The translations under genes were made by a program, and so were the position numbers. A stretch of 64,000 nt of DNA, taken from positions 1,488,001 to 1,552,000 of the forward strand of contig JABYQQ010000005.1 in the NCBI GenBank assembly GCA_022605405.1, in the 5' to 3' direction. Below the pieces are notes generated by a model. That model was not told where the DNA came from. It worked only from the letters and a program-made list of their open reading frames with translations, and did no database searches. Origin of the DNA: Earliella scabrosa. Lineage: Eukaryota; Basidiomycota; Agaricomycetes; Polyporales; Polyporaceae. Shown in pieces: positions 11,357 to 20,702 of the stretch; position 1 is the first letter of the stretch; every line of letters begins with the position of its first letter.

Positions 11357-12884
11357 ATGAGCATCATCGGCGGCGGAGGCCGTGAGTACTTGTCTCTCTG
11401 CACCTTGCCTCTCGGGGACCGGACATTGTGGGACGCGTTCATTGACTGCGATTACGATAGTGTTTGACGGCGACAATGATGGTGGTTTTCTGTGAGTAGC
11501 AGTCGTTCATGGTGACACGTCCTTCCGCTGAACGTCACACAGCGACATTCCCGGTCTTGACCTCACCTCTATCTTCGGCATCCCCGGGAGAGAATCGACG
11601 AGCACCGAAGCTTCGACAACGTCAGTCGGAGAGCCCACAGCGACCCCCACCATTTCGCTCACCCTTTTGAGCAGCACCAGTTCGAGCACCAGCTCGAGTT
11701 CGACAAGTATCTCGTACGTATCGTTGTCTTTCATCCATGCACTATATCTAACCCCGTTGCAGGACTTCGTCGGATACCACGACGTCCGAATCGTCCACTT
11801 CCACATCCGCATCCGAGACAACTTCTGCCTCGGAGACTTCGACCACGGAGTCGGCTACCGATACGGTCACTGATTCGCTCCCTACCAATACCCCAACACC
11901 GAGCGACGCTGGGGACCCAACTCCAACCCCTACTCCCCCTCCCACTGCGCCTTCCGATCTGACGCCCAGCCTGACCAACTCCCCCGCCGAGACAGAGTCT
12001 GCCGCGCCTGCGACGCTGCCACCGTCGGGCTTCCTTGCGAACAAGCCTCTGTCGGTCGGCGTGATCACTGCCTCCTCGCTCGTTGGTCTCATTCTCATCG
12101 TGATCATCGCGACATGGGCCCTCCGCAAGCGTCGCAACGATCGCTTGCACCAGGACATCCTCGACTTCTCGAACGCGAACCTCGTCGATCACGATCCCGA
12201 GAAGGTTGTTGGCGCTGCGGAGGTCGGCTCCAGCGTTGGGCATGGCAGTGGCAGTTCCACAGGACACGGTACGGTTCCGCCGCCTGTCCAGCCGCGCAAC
12301 ATGTACCAGGACAGTTACTCCACGCCTATCTACGCCCCGAAGCCTCCTCCGAGCCGTAACCCCAACCCGTACGGCGCGCAGGCTGCGTACGAGCCCCCCT
12401 ACGGAGCTGCTGCGTACAACGGCTATCAGCAGAACAACACGTACAACAACTACGGCTACGGATATGGCAACGTCGGGGCTTCCCACACCGGATACGACCA
12501 AGCTTACGGTGGCATGGATGACGCGTATGCAGGATATGCGGAGGCGGGTGCGATGGCTGGCATTGGAGCTGGCGCGCAACAGCCCAGCAACCCGCCGCAA
12601 CGGCGTCCCTCGGCCCAGCGCAAGCCTCCCCCGGCTCTGAACCTTACGCCCCCGGCGAACCCGATCGTCCAGCCAGTGAACGCGCCTAGTCCTGTCTCGC
12701 TGAACAACCCCCCGCTGCAACAATCAGCGGCGCCTCTGACGTTGCCCGACGAGTTCGGTGCGAGACCCTCTGCTGCTGGAGAGGAGCCTCGTCGCCTGAT
12801 GGTGAGTCGTGTCTTGGTATCAACGACGTGATATGCGTACTGACCGTAAGTCCATTGATCAATCTTCAGGTGCGCAACGAGTGA
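11357..12884 (+). CDS. Ser/Thr-rich single-pass membrane protein with Tyr/Gly/Pro-rich cytoplasmic tail
   Basis: Not a named family. Tiny first exons (MSIIGGGG, then LFDGDNDGGF) join to DIPGLDLTSIFGIPG. A Ser/Thr/Pro ectodomain follows, likely O-mannosylated. One membrane span lies near bases 12055-12115 (VGVITASSLVGLILIVIIAT), followed at once by the stop-transfer ALRKRRNDR. The tail is rich in Tyr, Gly, Asn and Pro, with repeated YG/NNY runs, and ends Met-Val-Arg-Asn-Glu after a last intron (12801-12869). No cleavable signal peptide is visible, so the span probably acts as a reverse signal anchor (outside N-terminus). The layout (mucin-like stalk, one helix, basic stop, Pro-rich tail) resembles fungal surface sensors such as Msb2 or Wsc, but neither a WSC nor a Msb2 domain is visible. 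The gene at 33434-34827 has the same plan. Confidence 0.78.
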
Positions 12885-13903
12885 GCGTTAGCAATGACGC
12901 TTGTACAAATGTCGACGCATGATGTCGATGCATCCCCATCGGGCTATACCATGTCGAATGTCTAACAGTCACGCCACGCACTGTAGCATCAACCTCGCCG
13001 TCTACTGCTCATTCATCCTTCCCCCAACCTCCCTCACCGCTTGGTATACTCCCATTTTGGCCGCCACCGCATTCCCGCACTTCGCATTCTCGGACATGCA
13101 TTAGTGAACACTCTGCATTCTCGCATCCCCCCGCATTCCGCATTGACATTGCTCCTTCATCCGCGCATCATCGCATCGCATTAGTTCCATGTTCCATGTA
13201 CCCCCATGCATCGCCGGCCCCACCTCGTTCTGCTCTCGCTCGCTTTCCTGCCTCCCTGGCCCGGTCGCCTGTCCCCCACCCCCGCATTCCGAGTCCCTTG
13301 TGTCCCGCGCACCGCTCGTCATCTGGCTTCACGTTGTAGTTGGGCACCGTTCCGACGCTCATCTGACCTGCCGGACACTCAGTGATGGGTGCTCAGCTGT
13401 CCCATGCCCCGGCCCATTGACAGGGAGCTTTGGTAGATCCGAGGCACTTCGAGGGCCCGTGCGTCGTTTTACTCTTTAACCCTTTTTATCGCATCCTTCC
13501 ACCGCCTTATGGCCCCATTTACCGTTATGCTTCTTTACACAACGTTTATGACGAGCGGCTGCGTGTTCGATTCTGACCCCACCAGTGCTTGCACACATTT
13601 TGTATCATTAGCTCTATCTACGCTGGTCTCCACCCTCTCGCCTGTGAGTCTGCTGTGCACAAGTTTGACGTGTTAGTACGTATATTGGCTATGCTAGATA
13701 GCTAGACTAATGCCAGTGGCGCGGTCGGCTGCCATCGTCGAAAAGAAGCGAACTTGCGTCGATCTTTTGTGGTTGACGGGGGTGTCCTTCATCAGCTCAT
13801 GCAACAGCTCGACGAATGACGAATGAATACTCTATGAAGACACCGCTTGTGGATGCGGCCGACTGTGCTCGGAAGGCCATCCGACCGATCAAACCTCCTC
13901 CGC
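12885..13903. other. Gap between convergent genes, with a GCATT-rich stretch
   Basis: About 1 kb between the stops of a plus-strand and a minus-strand gene, so it should be mostly 3' UTR and spacer. Between about 13069 and 13185 the pentamer GCATT occurs seven times, often as CGCATTC, with further copies near 13281. No open frame here is convincing. Confidence 0.5.
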
Positions 13904-15540
13904 CTACAACGGGACCTTGAAGAACCATTCATCACCATTGAACTCTTGAAAGCTACGTTGGATCTGCAGAGCGGCGCACACCAGTCAGAGTGGGTCGAGA
14001 ATATCAGCGTTCAATGCTCACCCATGATCCAAGGATACCAGCGATGAGTGCAGGATTCCCCTCCTCAGTCGAGAATTCAAAGGTTCCTTTGCTATTCACC
14101 CTCCACTCGAGCACATCCGATATCCAATACGACGCCCCATCACCGTCGGCGTTAATGTCCACGACGATGAACAACCACTTGTGGCCGGTGGTGAGAGCTC
14201 CACGGATATGCGACTTTCTGAGCACAGTGTGTGAGCTTCGCAACTGAGGAAGCAAGGGGAATAACTCACTGAAGTTGTTTCGCGCAGGCGGCGAGTTCGA
14301 GTACGACTTTGGGTAAGTGCGCTTCGAAGCGTCCGGCATTCTCTTTGGCTTCGACGGTAGGGAATGCGACTACTTTGTCTCCAGAGGGGTCTCTCAGCGA
14401 TAATGGGTAGTATAGCCGCATATAAGCTGTGAATCGAGTTGAAGCAATGCTGGAGATCCAATACCGGACAACGCACCCTTGGCATCGGACGCTGCGACGA
14501 AGGTTGTGTAGTCTATGATCCCTGAGACGGTGTCCCCCCGATTCGCCCTCAGCTGGACAGGAGGAACAGCATGGTCCAACACCACAGCAGCCTTGTGAGG
14601 AGGTGGAATCATCGTGGTTGCCCTGAAGAAGAATGCGTCGATGAACATCCGAGCAGCGGTTGCGGTTTCGTTCTATGACCATGGATATCAGGAACGATTG
14701 CCACGCCTGGCGGTACGCAAACGAACGGCGAAGGATTTATGGAGGAAGACGAGATGATTGAGCATATGTTCGTTTGACCACAGTTGATCAGAGCCAAGGG
14801 CTGAGGAGGCAGCAACGGCCTCCGTGAGGTTAGATTGGAGTCTGAGGTCGCCGACGCATCTAATGTTGAGCCTGTCCAGTGCCTCTACGTTGGCATAGGA
14901 GAACGAGAGAGACTAGAAAAGGTGAGACTCGACGAAGTAGGTTACTCAATGTGGTCTTACTGATGGATCGTTCTGCCGTGCTTCGAGCGTGGCTATCATG
15001 CTTTCGAGCTCGTCCGCGAAGGTGTCTTCAGGCGCGGGGTCAGACTCCGGCACCTCTTCGACCATGATACTTGAACGGATCTGCTGGAGCTGCTGGAGCG
15101 CAAGCTGAAGCTCGACCCCGGTCAGACCGGAAATCTTGCGTTTCGTGGATCCCGTCATGGTCGTAGTCAGCTCCTGTGTCTTACTCTTTGGAACTCCGAA
15201 GGAATTCTCGTGCTCCCTCAGCCTCCACAGCTCCGGCGCTTGCTGTCCCATCCTTCTTTCGACCACAGTGCTTTGAAGTTTGAGCAGAAGTGCAAGTGCA
15301 AGCTTGTCATCTCTCTGTCCATCCTCTCTTGATCCGCAAACTTTGCACCACTTACTTCGAGGGATGGCTGCAATCGGTCAGTGGGCAGGCTGGTACGGCT
15401 TGGTGCCGCAGAGATCGCCTTGTCGACGTCATAGCGACCCGTCCTACACAATGGCGGCGCTGGTCTGCGCTAGACCATACGACTTGCCTCAGGAGGTAGA
15501 TCTCACCGACCGCCTGTTGGGCCAAAAGGAGGCTTGACAT
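13904..15540 (-). CDS. Unknown fungal family protein with possible PD-(D/E)xK nuclease-like core
   Basis: No function can be named. The splice-consistent model starts at Met 15540 (MSSLLLAQQAV, then APPLCRTGRYDVDKAISAAP, RDDKLALALLLKLQSTVVER) and needs about seven short introns. A Leu/Gln helix (LQLALQQLQQIRSS) and an acidic linker come first. The C-terminal half reads ARMFIDAFFFRATTMIPPP, SGIIDYTTFVAASDAKG, an exon with VVAFPTVEAKENAGRFEAHL then LELAACAKQLQ, IRGALTTGHKWLFIVVDIN, and a last exon IQRSFQEFNGDEWFF ending at TAG 13904-13906. The Asp in GIIDY followed by the Glu-x-Lys of VEAK, flanked by hydrophobic strands, is the spacing expected of a PD-(D/E)xK fold. That is inference only. Such proteins, as I recall them, are multi-copy and lineage-restricted in Agaricomycetes. 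Confidence 0.68.
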
Positions 15541-15945
15541 CAAGGTGAGCGCAGAGCATTGGGGACGACGAGCAGGACGGTATGTAGCATGTTCGGCAAT
15601 GATCCGGAGGTATCGAGCAATCCCTGGGGCAATCGTTGTCGACTTGCGTGCGAGGATGCTTGTATATATTTGAATATGTCGAGACGTCACGAGCAGGAAA
15701 TTGAAGCAGCGCTCCGGCACCGCTGGGGGACAGCTTCAATCAGAACAACTCTGCGCGCGCATTGACTCACGAATATTTGAATAGCCAGAGCAACGGGAGC
15801 AATACAGTTCTTGATCCTCGATGTCAAATCGTTGTTGGGCTACAGTAGTGCCCAAGGCACTAGTTGCCTCTTTATTTGAACTCCCCTCGCACATCTGCGT
15901 TCCCGTTCAACCTCTCGTTCCCCGTCTCCCATCCGAGCCCGAGTT
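15541..15945. promoter_or_regulatory. Divergent promoter region
   Basis: About 400 bases between two head-to-head genes, presumably the promoters of both. No recognisable element beyond a generally A/T-richer patch near 15655-15680 (TATATATTTGAATAT). Confidence 0.4.
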
Positions 15946-17570
15946 ATGCTGTTCACCACCGTAGACCTACCACAGAATCTCAATGCCACGCATATTCATT
16001 ATGTGCATACTCACCTAGAATTCAACTCGTGGCACCTAGATAGCCTGGAGTCTAGATACGACAGGTTGTCCAACCTCCTAATCGACGTTGTTGTCGAGAC
16101 TGCGTCTGTCGGTGCGTACTTGTGACACCCCTGACACATCTATGCTAATGCCATCTATCAGGCGTCTTCACGGCTATAGTTGCCACAGCGGCATATGCTG
16201 TCATGTACGTCTATCCTTGTCCCGTCTCCACGCACGCGCTCTGAAAGCTGCTGGACCCACACTACCAGTAGGAGCTCCAACAGTCGCAGAAATGCCTTCG
16301 CTACCTTGTTGCTCACCACCCTTCTCGTTGACTGGACCTCGTCCGTCGCGACGTGGGTCATCAAGCTCTCCAGAGCGAGGCAAGATTATGCCATGTTGGT
16401 TTACGCCACGAAACTCCTGCGCATCGATAACAACGAGGCGTTCGCTTGCGTTGAATCCTTGCAGTGTGCTTACAGAACCCCCTCCCCGACTTTGGGCCTC
16501 GAGCCAGCGTACACGATGCATGTATGCATCGGGACGGCGGCTTTGGTTGCGCGGGTATGCACTATATAACTCACCCCGTAAGATAACTCATTGGATTGAA
16601 CGCCGCAGGCCATAATCACAGAGGCACTGGTCTGTTGGTACGCGGCGAAACTCACAACGAACAAGCTTGCCCGTGCAATCCTTGCCGCTTTGTTCGTAGG
16701 GGCGTCCAGTGAGTCTCGTTACTTAATCTGATCCCTGTATCAGTCCTCGTATGCGTTCCCGACACAGTCAGCGGGACGAGGCACGCGATGGACAAGTGCC
16801 GGCCCGAACGCGAAATCACTGTCGACGGCATCCCCGGCCGTGTGGTGCGCAAGTGGACGGTGGTTGCCAACGTCTTTCTGGACACGACCACGGCCAACAT
16901 CCTGCAAGTCACGAACATCTTTAGGGTTTGCGTCTTGCTCTATTTTCTATGGTGCGTGCCATCGTTGAGCACTCGATGGTTTCAACCTGGTCTCTAACCG
17001 TCTGATTGTTGGTCGGGACAGGGATATTCGGGATGCCCTCAAGTCATTTTTCACCGACTCTCCCGAGCATGAGGGGTTCAATTTCCGTCGGTCTTTCAAG
17101 ACCGTTGTAGTACCGCTCGGCATGGCAACGGTACGAGTCCACACGGCCAGAACCGGAGTCGAAGGTACTCACGTCCATCCGTCGCCGTGTTTGGTCGTAT
17201 AGATGTTGCAGTCGCTCTGTCGGTCTCATTTCGTCCAGAACAGGATACTGATCAACGCTTACGTCTACGCCTTCGTGTCCGCTACGAACGGCTTTTTCGT
17301 CCCCTTGCTGGTACGTCCATTTTGCTCCAAACGCGCACCAGTTGTCTGATACCCCGACAGTGCATGTATCCATCCCTCGCACTTCTCCGCTACCACCTCA
17401 ATCAGATTGAGAGCAAGGACGCGACCGCTACGGACGAGACTGCAAATACGGGGCATCCTCAAGCGTCCGATGAATACAACACAGAGACCAAGACTGATCC
17501 TGCAGCGAAGCAAAGTGGTACAACACAAACCATAGACCCCAAGCTTCATGACGACTTGATTGAGCCCTGA
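15946..17570 (+). CDS. Polytopic fungal membrane protein, uncharacterised
   Basis: Unknown function. The start at 15946 gives MLFTTVDLPQNLNATHIHYV and a charged N-terminal segment. A series of hydrophobic helices is split over about seven exons: IVATAAYAV after the first intron, AFATLLLTTLLVDWTSSVATW, an amphipathic segment with LVYATKLLRIDNNEAFACVE, HVCIGTAALVARA, LTTNKLARAILAALFVGAS, and a later VVVPLGMATMLQSL and AYVYAFVSATNGFFVPLL. The C-terminal tail is hydrophilic (Thr, Asp, Glu, Gln), with a stop at 17568-17570. Around six spans are likely. Many agaricomycete membrane-protein families of unknown role share this layout. No catalytic motif is visible. Confidence 0.7.
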
Positions 17571-17780
17571 AAGCCTGAACCTTGAAGCTTGAGGGACGAG
17601 GCTTGGACTGAGTTAAGAGGGACAGTTATTCGCCACGGGCGGGGATAGCATGAGCGATATTCTCCACAAGGACAATTTGGACAGCAACCATGTAGTACAT
17701 AGCAGTCGGGTACCCACAAGGACATACGTAGGCTTATACTTTGTAGAGTATGCCCATGTCGTACACAACCAGAACGAGAA

Positions 17781-20092
17781 TCATGAACGCTGGCTCAAAC
17801 TCTCCTCGTCCTCACCCCGACTCGACTTCTTCTCCGAGGCCCGATCCGCCTCACTGCCCTCGCTCTCCTTCCTCTCGCTCCCGCTCCCGCTCTCCCTCTC
17901 CCTCTGCCGCCACTCCCTCCGCTCCATATACCACACAAACCACGTCACGCCCAGCGTCGCGACGCTCGTCCCGACCATCGCCCACATTCCCCTCGTGAAC
18001 CACGGCGCGTCCGTCGCGGGGTAAAACACGAGCGGCCACCACGCGTTCACCACGTTGTTCCACATGTTCATCGACGCGAGCACGATCCCCCGCGCGGCGT
18101 GGTCGTCCGCGCAGATCTGGTTCGCCCACGCGAACGTCGTCGCCTGCCCCGCGTAGCTCGCGCCAGAGAGGTACCACGCGAAGAAGTGCGCGCCCCGCGG
18201 CGCGGCGCGCACGAGCAGGATGATGCTCGCCGCGATCGTGCAGATGGACATGTACACGAGCACCGGCCAGCGCGCGCGGCTGCGCGTCGCGTCTGTCCAC
18301 GTCGCGCAGACGAGCGTGGACGCGATCGCGAAGGCGGTCATACCCGAAGGGTAGTTGTCTGGGCGGGCGTCGGTCAGCGACGATGCGTACGCGTATGGTC
18401 GAAATGTCATGGCACGCACTGATTTGTGGAACGGTGTAGCCACCGATCCCTTTGAGCCATTGACCCATGAGGCCGTTTGTACCGAAACTTTCCGTCTCGC
18501 CGGAGATGGCGAACTAGATTCGATGGAACGAGATTGGGTTCAATTGCTGCCTCAGGTTGACAGGCTGTTTGGAGCACTGACCAGCAAGCTGCAGCCATAC
18601 CACCGCCAATTCCCCACGACCCGCTTTACAAGGTTCCACGACAGGTGTCCGTGCTCAATGTCTTTGTTCTTCTCAGACTCCAGACGTTCGCACGACAGTA
18701 AGCGTTCCTGAACCATGGGCGAAATGTCAGCGGTCGCTGTATGCGCCATGATATCCATGACGTACCTCATCTGACAGATAGAACGCCTTCGTGGCCGTTG
18801 GGACGTCAGGGAAGATGAGGAAGCCATAGAGTGCGATGGGCAAGGTGATTATGCCATCTATAATGAATCTGGAAACGGATGAATTGGGTATGTGGTTCGC
18901 TTGTCAGAGAGAGCAGCACTCACAACCAGCGCCACCCGCTTCTGCCAGAGACACCATTCAGCTTACTGCAGTATATGTCAGTCAGGTGTCGGCTGCTCCA
19001 GTGATATGCCCGTACGTATATACAGCGGCCTGCAGGATGCCCGAGAATCTACCAATCGACGATGAGTCGAGACAGTTGAGCAGACTGAAGACACTCACAA
19101 TGTGCCGGCCAAACCCGAGGAGGTGAAGATCCCCGACCGCTTGCCTAACTCCCCTGACTTGTACCACCTACGAAGACGGAGACATGTCAAAATGGCGCCA
19201 AACCGACTTTTCCTGCTGACAAAAGACGCACGAGCCGAGAATATAATGCGTTCCGACGAACGTCGAAGATTCCGCAATCCCTTGGAAGAAGCGGATAGCA
19301 TATATCTACACATGCCATTAGCTCGCCTCGCCTTTCAATGTAGCCGACCTACACGCACCTGCTGCACGTTCGAGACTGCACTAGTGCTAGCATCCGGACG
19401 CCAGAACGTTAGTCACCGCGGCACGCTTTGCAAATTCAGAAGGGATTTCACCAGAAGGTCAGGACGCCCCACACAATCTGCATGGCCGGGAACCATATCC
19501 GGGGCGGCACGAGCTGCAGCATGATGTTGTCTGCGCGGGGATCACGCAGAAGAGAGAACACCGGTCAACGTCCGCGCGAGCGCATGAAAACGAGAGCGCC
19601 ATAGTCACTTGGAATCATCCCAACGATGTACCCGCAGGTGAAGATAGTGTTGATTTGCTATCCGCGCTCCGCGTCAGCATCCCGATCAAATGGGGGGAAG
19701 ACACGGGGAGTGTGGTAGAAGGGAAGACACTGACATTGAATTCCGTGCCGTGCATGCTGAGCTCCTCGCGCATCCCGGAAACATATGCATTGGATATGTT
19801 GCTCCGATCAAGATCTAAGAAAACATGGGGCGCGCAGGGACTCGTTTTCAGCACGGTCGACACATGCTCGCATCTAGAGCATACACCCACAGTTCGAGAA
19901 GTACTGATCGCGCGGGCGCACGTGTATTCGGTCATCTTGCCACGAAACGAGTGGTAATGGGGGGCAGAGACGCACCATAAGACAGCAATACGACAATATG
20001 AACCAGTCTATCTTGAGAAGCAGCTTGCGCTCCATCTTCGACTCCGGGATCTCGCCCCACACAAAGTGGCGGATCTTGCGCAGGACAGCCAT
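17781..20092 (-). CDS. MFS transporter, Fen2/Dal5 anion:cation symporter type
   Basis: Twelve-helix plasma-membrane permease of the family that includes yeast pantothenate (Fen2) and allantoate (Dal5) carriers; the substrate is not predictable. The start at 20092 gives MAVLRKIRHFVWGEIPESKM, then KLLLKIDWFILSYCCLM. Across two introns comes YFSNYLDRSNISNAYVSGM, the family's first-loop signature. QINTIFTCGYIVGMIPSD, PRIWFPAMQIVWGVLTF and, further on, IIDGIITLPIALYGFLIFPD follow in separate short exons. The last large exon (about 18400-17781) holds the final helices, with FAWANQICADDHAARGIV, then a long acidic/Ser tail ending at TGA 17781-17783. Some middle exons between 18850 and 19520 could not be fixed exactly. 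The tail's Ser/Glu run may be a regulatory or degradation signal. Confidence 0.82.
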
Positions 20093-20482
20093 CGTTGATA
20101 GGGTCGTCCGCTTCCAGACAGGTCAGGAGAGAAGTCGAGAGCGCTGAATGCGAGGCGCGAGAGCGGCGGTGACTCGCACTGGCGACGGAGTCGGAAGGGA
20201 TGGAGGTCGTGAGTCCGGAAGAGTCGTACGATGATGACTGAGGGTCTATCGATGAGCGACCGGGTGCGGGCGTTATCGTGCTATGGGGGCGATAGGATGA
20301 GTGACATGGGGCCTGAGGTCGTGCGATAGACGAGAGAGAGTCGCTCAGTGGGGGCGGCTGAATGCCATGGGTGGACTGGGAGTGCACTCCGTGGAGTCCG
20401 GCCGACACAACTTTCCTCTCCTCGCGATCACGTGAATCCAAGACGCGCTCTTTACGCGTCAATCCGGCCCGGAGGCAGCGTT

Positions 20483-20490
20483 GTTCAAGT
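20483..20490. repeat. Left copy of 8-bp target-site duplication GTTCAAGT
   Basis: Identical to the 8 bases immediately right of the inverted-repeat element at 20695-20702; the two copies abut the element ends exactly. Confidence 0.8.
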
Positions 20491-20694
20491 AGGACCCCCG
20501 CATATCCTCTCAGAGGTCCGATCCCGAGTGGGCCGTTTTCGGTGCTACTATATGGGGAAATTCTTGGCAACCAGATACCATATATAGTAATTTTTTGAGC
20601 GTTTAACGGGCGCTTCAGCGATTCTCGGCCTCCAAAATGCCCGTTTTCGGTGATTTTTGGGATCGGAGCAGTTAGGCGCTTATTCGGGGGTCCT
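20491..20694. mobile_element. Short non-autonomous DNA transposon (MITE), hAT-like by target duplication
   Basis: A 204-base element bounded by a perfect 10-base terminal inverted repeat: AGGACCCCCG at 20491-20500 and its reverse complement CGGGGGTCCT at 20685-20694. A subterminal TCCGATCCC is mirrored as GGGATCGGA near the right end. The element is flanked by an exact 8-base direct repeat, GTTCAAGT (20483-20490 and 20695-20702). Inside are two direct copies of CCGTTTTCGGTG (20533-20544, 20641-20652) and a small hairpin (TACTATATGG against CCATATATAGTA). No open frame of note. Eight-base duplications are typical of hAT transposons, so a hAT-mobilised MITE is the best guess. The perfect duplication suggests a fairly recent insertion. 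Confidence 0.8.
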
Positions 20695-20702
20695 GTTCAA
20701 GT
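20695..20702. repeat. Right copy of 8-bp target-site duplication GTTCAAGT
   Basis: Exact match to 20483-20490, directly abutting the right inverted repeat of the element. Confidence 0.8.

Noticed and set aside
10769..11476. 235-codon minus-strand frame after the PKA regulatory subunit
   Set aside because: Overlaps the promoter and first exon of the next gene; low-complexity, no recognisable domain and no neighbouring exons.
11731..12723. 330-codon open frame on the minus strand
   Set aside because: It lies antisense to the Ser/Thr-rich membrane protein gene. Its Arg/Val/Gly-rich sequence is the mirror of Ser/Thr/Tyr codons, and it has no motif.
13563..13580. GTTCGATTC resembling a tRNA T-loop
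   Set aside because: The bases either side do not form a T-stem and no acceptor, D or anticodon arm is present upstream.
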